Source of the DNA: OAS926 sp035503715
GTDB taxonomy: Bacteria > Pseudomonadota > Alphaproteobacteria > Rhizobiales > Rhizobiaceae
DNA length: 64,000 nucleotides
Direction of reading: 5' to 3'
NCBI GenBank assembly: GCA_035503715.1
Contig: DATJTE010000155.1
Span: forward strand, 1-64,000
Shown here: one piece after another, positions 60,575 to 64,000 of the stretch
Numbering within the stretch: the first letter of the stretch is position 1
How the letters are laid out: each line of letters begins with the position of its first letter
Program-made: the position numbers and the translations under genes
Notes under the pieces: model-generated
The model's database searches: none
What the model was told of the DNA's origin: nothing
Seen by the model: only the letters and a program-made list of their open reading frames with translations

Positions 60575-61800
60575 CAGGCGATCTTCGAGTAGAAGGACGT
60601 GCCATGCTTGCCCGGCGACAGGCCGAGATGCTCGGCGACGGTTTCGCCGATGTCGGCAAACGTGTTGCGCAAGCCGACGGACACCGGCTTCAGGCCAGGC
60701 CCGGCCCCCATGATCGGGATACGCTCACGCGTATGGTCGTTGCCGCGCCACGACGGGTCGTTGCCATGGTCAGCGGTCAGGATCAGCATGTCGCCGTCCT
60801 TGAGCTTGGCGAGTGCTTCCGGGATACGCCGATCGAAATCCTCCAGGCATTTAGCATAGCCGGCGATGTCACGGCGGTGGCCGTAGAGCGTGTCGAAGTC
60901 TACGAAGTTCGCGAATACGAGATCTCCATCCCGCGCATCGTCCATTCCGGTCAGCGCCTTGTCGAACATGACCATGTTGTCAGGCGCTTTGCGCACTTCC
61001 GACACGCCTTGATGCGCGAAGATGTCGCCGATCTTGCCGATGCCTATGACCTTGCTGCCGCGCGCCACCAGCCGGTCGAGCAATGTCGGTTCAGGCGGCG
61101 GCACCGCGTAGTCCTTCCGGTTCGCCGTTCGTACGAATGTCTCGGGCGTCTCGCCGACGAACGGTCGGGCAATCACGCGGCCGATATTCAGGGGATCGAC
61201 CAGCTTCCGCACAACCTTGCAGAGCTCGTAGAGCCGCTCCAGACCGAAATGCGTCTCGTGCGCCGCGATCTGGTAGACGGAGTCGGCGGACGTATAGCAG
61301 ATCGGCTTGCCCGTCCGGATGTGCTCCTCGCCGTGCTTGAAGATGATGTCCATGCCATTGGCGTGACAGTCGCCGAGGATGCCCGGCAGTTTTCCGTCGC
61401 GGATCACCGCCTCGGTAAGCTCGGCCGGGAAAGCGGGCACCGTGTTGGGGAAATAGGTCCAGTCGAACGGCACCGGCACAGCCGCGATCTCCCAATGGCC
61501 GGATGGCGTATCCTTGCCGCTCGAGACTTCGTCCGCCGCTCCGTAGAAACCTGTCACGGCGCTATCGAGCCCAGGCGCCAGTTTTCCGGTGGCGATTTCG
61601 CCGGCTCGGCCAAGCCCGAGCGCCGCCATATTGGGCAAATGGAGCGGTCCCCGGCGCAGGCCTTCGACGTCGGCCTTTCCGGCAGCGCAAGCGGCGGCGA
61701 TGTGGCCCATCGTGTCGGAGCCGGCGTCGCCGAACTTCGCTGCGTCCGAGGCGCCACCGATACCGAAGGAGTCGAGAACGAATATAAAGGCGCGCGCCAT
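60574..61800 (-). CDS. deoB: Phosphopentomutase
   Basis: DeoB interconverts ribose 1-phosphate and 5-phosphate, and the deoxy forms, in nucleoside salvage. From ATG 61800 the product has 408 residues with the alkaline-phosphatase superfamily metal sites at FVLDSFGIGG (Asp about 10) and TADHGNDPSWRGNDHTRE near the C-terminus, as well as SSGKDTPSGHWE (about 85-97). It leads into mutM, an unusual but simple tandem. Confidence 0.96.
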   Translation of the reverse strand: MARAFIFVLDSFGIGGASDAAKFGDAGSDTMGHIAAACAAGKADVEGLRRGPLHLPNMAALGLGRAGEIATGKLAPGLDSAVTGFYGAADEVSSGKDTPSGHWEIAAVPVPFDWTYFPNTVPAFPAELTEAVIRDGKLPGILGDCHANGMDIIFKHGEEHIRTGKPICYTSADSVYQIAAHETHFGLERLYELCKVVRKLVDPLNIGRVIARPFVGETPETFVRTANRKDYAVPPPEPTLLDRLVARGSKVIGIGKIGDIFAHQGVSEVRKAPDNMVMFDKALTGMDDARDGDLVFANFVDFDTLYGHRRDIAGYAKCLEDFDRRIPEALAKLKDGDMLILTADHGNDPSWRGNDHTRERIPIMGAGPGLKPVSVGLRNTFADIGETVAEHLGLSPGKHGTSFYSKIA

Positions 61801-61925
61801 GAGCAACTCTTCGAGGTCAAGCCTGGCTCAATGTTGCCAGCGTATCCAGCTCAGACATAAGGTTCGGCGTGGCCGATGGCAATTCGCCGGCGAGTCGCCG
61901 ATCTTACGATGCTGACAGTGGTGCA

Positions 61926-62864
61926 ATGACGGGTTGGAGTGCAAGATCGGCGCAGGCGTTGGGAGTGGCGATCCTGTCGCTGTTGACTCTGTCTGTCTGG
62001 CCCGCACATGCCGATTGGCGCAAGGAACTCGGCACATTTCGCATTGGGATGCTGGCGGAGCAGGGAGGAGGCCATGTCGTCACCGGTCTCGCCGAAATCA
62101 AGCGCGCTTATTCAATGGCTCTCGGCCTGCCCGTTGAGGTTTTGGTCGCCGAGGACTATGCGTCCCTCATTCAAGCGCAGGCGGCGGGCCGGCTCGAATA
62201 TGCGATATACTCGGCTACCGGCTACGCGACAGCCTATCAGCTTTGCGCCTGCATCGAACCGATCGTCGCTCCGGTCGCCGAGGATGGGGCAACCGGGATG
62301 CGCGCCGTTCTGATCACGCGGGACGGCAAGCTGAAGTCGGTTGACGACATTGGCGCGCACCGCGTCGCCATTGTCCGCAAAGACAACATTTCCGGTTTCG
62401 CTATCCCCGGGAGCCCGCTTGGCGCGGCTTTCGAAAAGGCGGGGTCCGCGATCCAGAAAGTCGACACAGCGGCAGCCGCGGAAACCATGCTTGTGGACGG
62501 TTCCGTGGATGCGATCTTTGGATGGGTTCCGGCTTCGGCCGTGGCCACAGCACAGTTTCCCGGCAGCGGAACATTGGAGCGACTTCACGCGGCCGGAATT
62601 GATCCCGCGTCTTTGTCGGTCATCTGGACATCCGACCTGATCCGGTTCGGACCGCATGCATTGCGTTCGGACCTCGATGCCGAAGCCAAATCGAGCCTCA
62701 CCATCTTCCTGACCACGATGTTCTCACAAAGCCCGGATATCTACGACCTTGTCGAGCGTGAGCGCGGCGGCGGGTTTCGCACCGCGACGCACGCCGAATA
62801 CGAACCGGTGCTGGAGGCCGTAAAACGAATTGCCGAGACAGAGCAGGCGCCGAACGCTCAGTAG
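61926..62864 (+). CDS. PhnD-like phosphate/phosphonate-type substrate-binding protein
   Basis: From ATG 61926 the product has 312 residues with a signal peptide ending WPAHA. The mature part has FRIGMLAEQGGGHVVTGLAEI, VEVLVAEDYASLIQAQAAGRLEYAIYSATGYA and IFGWVPASA, typical of PhnD-type binding proteins. No phn permease or ATPase is nearby, so the ligand and its transporter are unknown. The frame start at 61869 is possible but lacks a signal. Its end overlaps the TadE-like gene on the other strand by 7 bases. Confidence 0.8.
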   Translation: MTGWSARSAQALGVAILSLLTLSVWPAHADWRKELGTFRIGMLAEQGGGHVVTGLAEIKRAYSMALGLPVEVLVAEDYASLIQAQAAGRLEYAIYSATGYATAYQLCACIEPIVAPVAEDGATGMRAVLITRDGKLKSVDDIGAHRVAIVRKDNISGFAIPGSPLGAAFEKAGSAIQKVDTAAAAETMLVDGSVDAIFGWVPASAVATAQFPGSGTLERLHAAGIDPASLSVIWTSDLIRFGPHALRSDLDAEAKSSLTIFLTTMFSQSPDIYDLVERERGGGFRTATHAEYEPVLEAVKRIAETEQAPNAQ

Positions 62865-63478
62865 CAGTTGCTGCAGGGAATTGATGCGCTCATGCGGGGC
62901 CGCAGATAATAGGTCTCCGCCATCGAGATGCCGTCGAAGGCAGCAGTCAGGCCGAGTACCTTCTTTTGTTGGGTCCCCCACGTGATCACCGGCGAGTAGG
63001 AGAGGTTGCTTTGCACGCGGATCAGGAAAGAATCCTTGATCTTCAGCTTTTCGGGAACCGTGGTAGGATCCCCGTGCAAAGCATCCGCGCTGTAGTCACC
63101 GTTGACGAGCTTTCGTGACCATTCGACTTCGACCTTCGGCGTCGCGTCGTTGGAGATCTGGATGGCGGTAATGATGATTGTCGGTTTGGTGCGATTGTAA
63201 GGCTGCAGGATGGACTCGCCGATCGCCATGATCGCATCGAGTTCCGTTGTGGTGATCTTGTCCTGCTGCGTGATCAGGTCGGCGACCATGCTGCCGACAC
63301 GGCTGACCTTCTTGTTGGTCTCGATGCCTTGTGAAACCTCCATCGTCACCAGATAGAGCGACAGAAGCAGCGGCGCGATAAGCGCGAACTCAAGCGCGGC
63401 GACGCCACGCTGATCCTGCCAAAGCTGTTGCAGTCGGCGCAATCCGAACACGTCCATGAGAGCCTTTATGTCGAACAT
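62858..63478 (-). CDS. TadE/TadG-like pseudopilin protein
   Basis: The 206-residue product starts MFDIKALMDVFGLRR and has the TadE/G-type segment WQDQRGVAALEFALIAPLL (about 20-38), a prepilin-like motif with hydrophobic helix, followed by a periplasmic beta-rich domain ending CSNCY. Proteins of this type are minor pseudopilins of Flp/Tad pili. The terminal Cys pair may form a disulphide. It lies after another TadE-like gene (17 bases) on the same strand; the rest of the tad locus is outside the window. Confidence 0.82.
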   Translation of the reverse strand: MFDIKALMDVFGLRRLQQLWQDQRGVAALEFALIAPLLLSLYLVTMEVSQGIETNKKVSRVGSMVADLITQQDKITTTELDAIMAIGESILQPYNRTKPTIIITAIQISNDATPKVEVEWSRKLVNGDYSADALHGDPTTVPEKLKIKDSFLIRVQSNLSYSPVITWGTQQKKVLGLTAAFDGISMAETYYLRPRMSASIPCSNCY

Positions 63479-63495
63479 CGGTTTTTCCCGGGCGC

Positions 63496-64000
63496 TCAAT
63501 CGTATGGCTCGTTCTGCCAGGTGACTGACGCGAAATGCAGCGTCTTGCCATCCTTCAGGTTGGACATCGATCTGCGCATCAGGTCGGTCATCACCGGCCA
63601 TTTGTAGAAGATGCGCAGCATGTTCTTCGTGCCCTTGCCGCCCGGCTTTACATCGAAGCCGGTGGTGTCGATGTCATTGTCTGCGGTGTATTTGATCTTC
63701 TCGGCGGCGGCCTTCGTGAACGTGTCATACTGGCGCAGATCGACGATCAGGCCGGGGCAATTCTCGGCAACCATGAACTGAATCCTTGCGCACACGAGAT
63801 CCTCGAGCGTCTCCTTGTCGAGATCGCGGCGCTGCCCGGTTCGCACTTGTCTTGCAATATCGTCGGTCGTGTTTGCCAGGACCTGCTGGCCGGCGAATGA
63901 GATACAGCTTTCCAGGATAGCGAAGACCAGCATCGAGAACGGGATTGCCAGCATCGTGAATTCGATCGCCGTGCTGCCTTTGCGATCGCCGAGGAAACGC
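63496..64000 (-). CDS. TadE-like pseudopilin, cut by the right edge
   Basis: The open frame runs to the window edge. Its visible part begins RFLGDRKGSTAIEFTMLAIPF, a TadE-type N-terminus (Gly-Ser-Thr-Ala-Ile-Glu-Phe is the processing/hydrophobic signature), followed by LVFAILESCISFAGQQVL and a periplasmic domain with two Cys (LVCARIQFMVAENCPGL). The internal ATG at 63954 is not a sensible start because conserved residues precede it. Only the first residues are missing. It belongs with the downstream TadE/TadG-like gene. Confidence 0.8.
   Translation of the reverse strand, partial: RFLGDRKGSTAIEFTMLAIPFSMLVFAILESCISFAGQQVLANTTDDIARQVRTGQRRDLDKETLEDLVCARIQFMVAENCPGLIVDLRQYDTFTKAAAEKIKYTADNDIDTTGFDVKPGGKGTKNMLRIFYKWPVMTDLMRRSMSNLKDGKTLHFASVTWQNEPYD

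Overview
The window looks like a chromosomal segment of a GC-rich alphaproteobacterium of the order Hyphomicrobiales (Rhizobiales), most likely a Mesorhizobium/Phyllobacteriaceae-type organism. This is inferred from gene content and order: lnt followed by a PhrR-like regulator, metK and trmB; rimP-nusA-ylxR-infB-rbfA-truB, rpsO, pnp; fabI-fabB-fabA divergent from the Fur-family regulator irr; and rpsT next to dnaA-dnaN-recF. Many intergenic spaces carry palindromic, GGGGGAGA-type mosaic repeats of the kind common in rhizobia. No tRNA, rRNA, CRISPR array, insertion sequence or recognisable origin was found.

Layout. (1) 1-941: the N-terminal part of a large secreted-type protein made of 55-residue tandem repeats, cut by the left edge. 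(2) 1.1-3.7 kb: lepA and a glycine-rich membrane protein. (3) 3.7-7.9 kb: an accessory patch of small genes: a VOC protein, a low-GC Cys-containing small protein, two small exported proteins, a DUF1579-like protein, and a truncated gene resembling the N-terminus of a CBASS-type CD-NTase. Mosaic repeats are dense here. (4) 7.9-12.2 kb: an orphan hydantoinase/oxoprolinase-like protein and malate synthase G. (5) 12.4-14.4 kb: tsaB, rimI and a plsC-like acyltransferase, followed by a 620-base structured, gene-free stretch. (6) 15.0-23.5 kb: the housekeeping run miaB-phoH-ybeY-corC-lnt, then the HTH regulator, metK with a hairpin-rich leader, and trmB. (7) 23.5-30.1 kb: a tripartite tricarboxylate transporter module, with a TctE/TctD-like two-component pair divergent from a periplasmic binding protein and tctCBA; a tandem 11-bp direct repeat lies upstream of tctC. 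(8) 30.1-30.6 kb: two small related ORFs. (9) 30.8-41.9 kb: the translation/RNA-metabolism block from rimP to pnp, interrupted by a CorA transporter. (10) 42-50 kb: an RsmC-like methyltransferase, a GGDEF/EAL protein, fabI-fabB-fabA, irr, a DUF4260 protein, an SH3 protein and a D-glycerate dehydrogenase-like protein. (11) 50.1-57.7 kb, minus strand: dnaA, dnaN and recF, followed by a tightly packed moeB-like, GNAT and two-subunit aconitase X run and a hypothetical gene. (12) 58.4-61.8 kb, minus strand: deoB, mutM, an enoyl-CoA hydratase and rpsT. (13) 61.9-64 kb: a PhnD-like binding protein and two TadE/TadG-like pseudopilin genes, the second cut by the right edge.

Most of the window is core information processing (translation factors, ribosome maturation, RNA turnover, tRNA modification, replication initiation). 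The accessory content is concentrated in 1-8 kb and in the TTT transporter module. The most interesting non-routine signals are the CD-NTase-like remnant with a perfect palindrome upstream of it, the structured metK and rimP leaders, the putative TctD operator, and the pair of tiny proteins at 30.1-30.6 kb with a perfect palindrome upstream of one of them.
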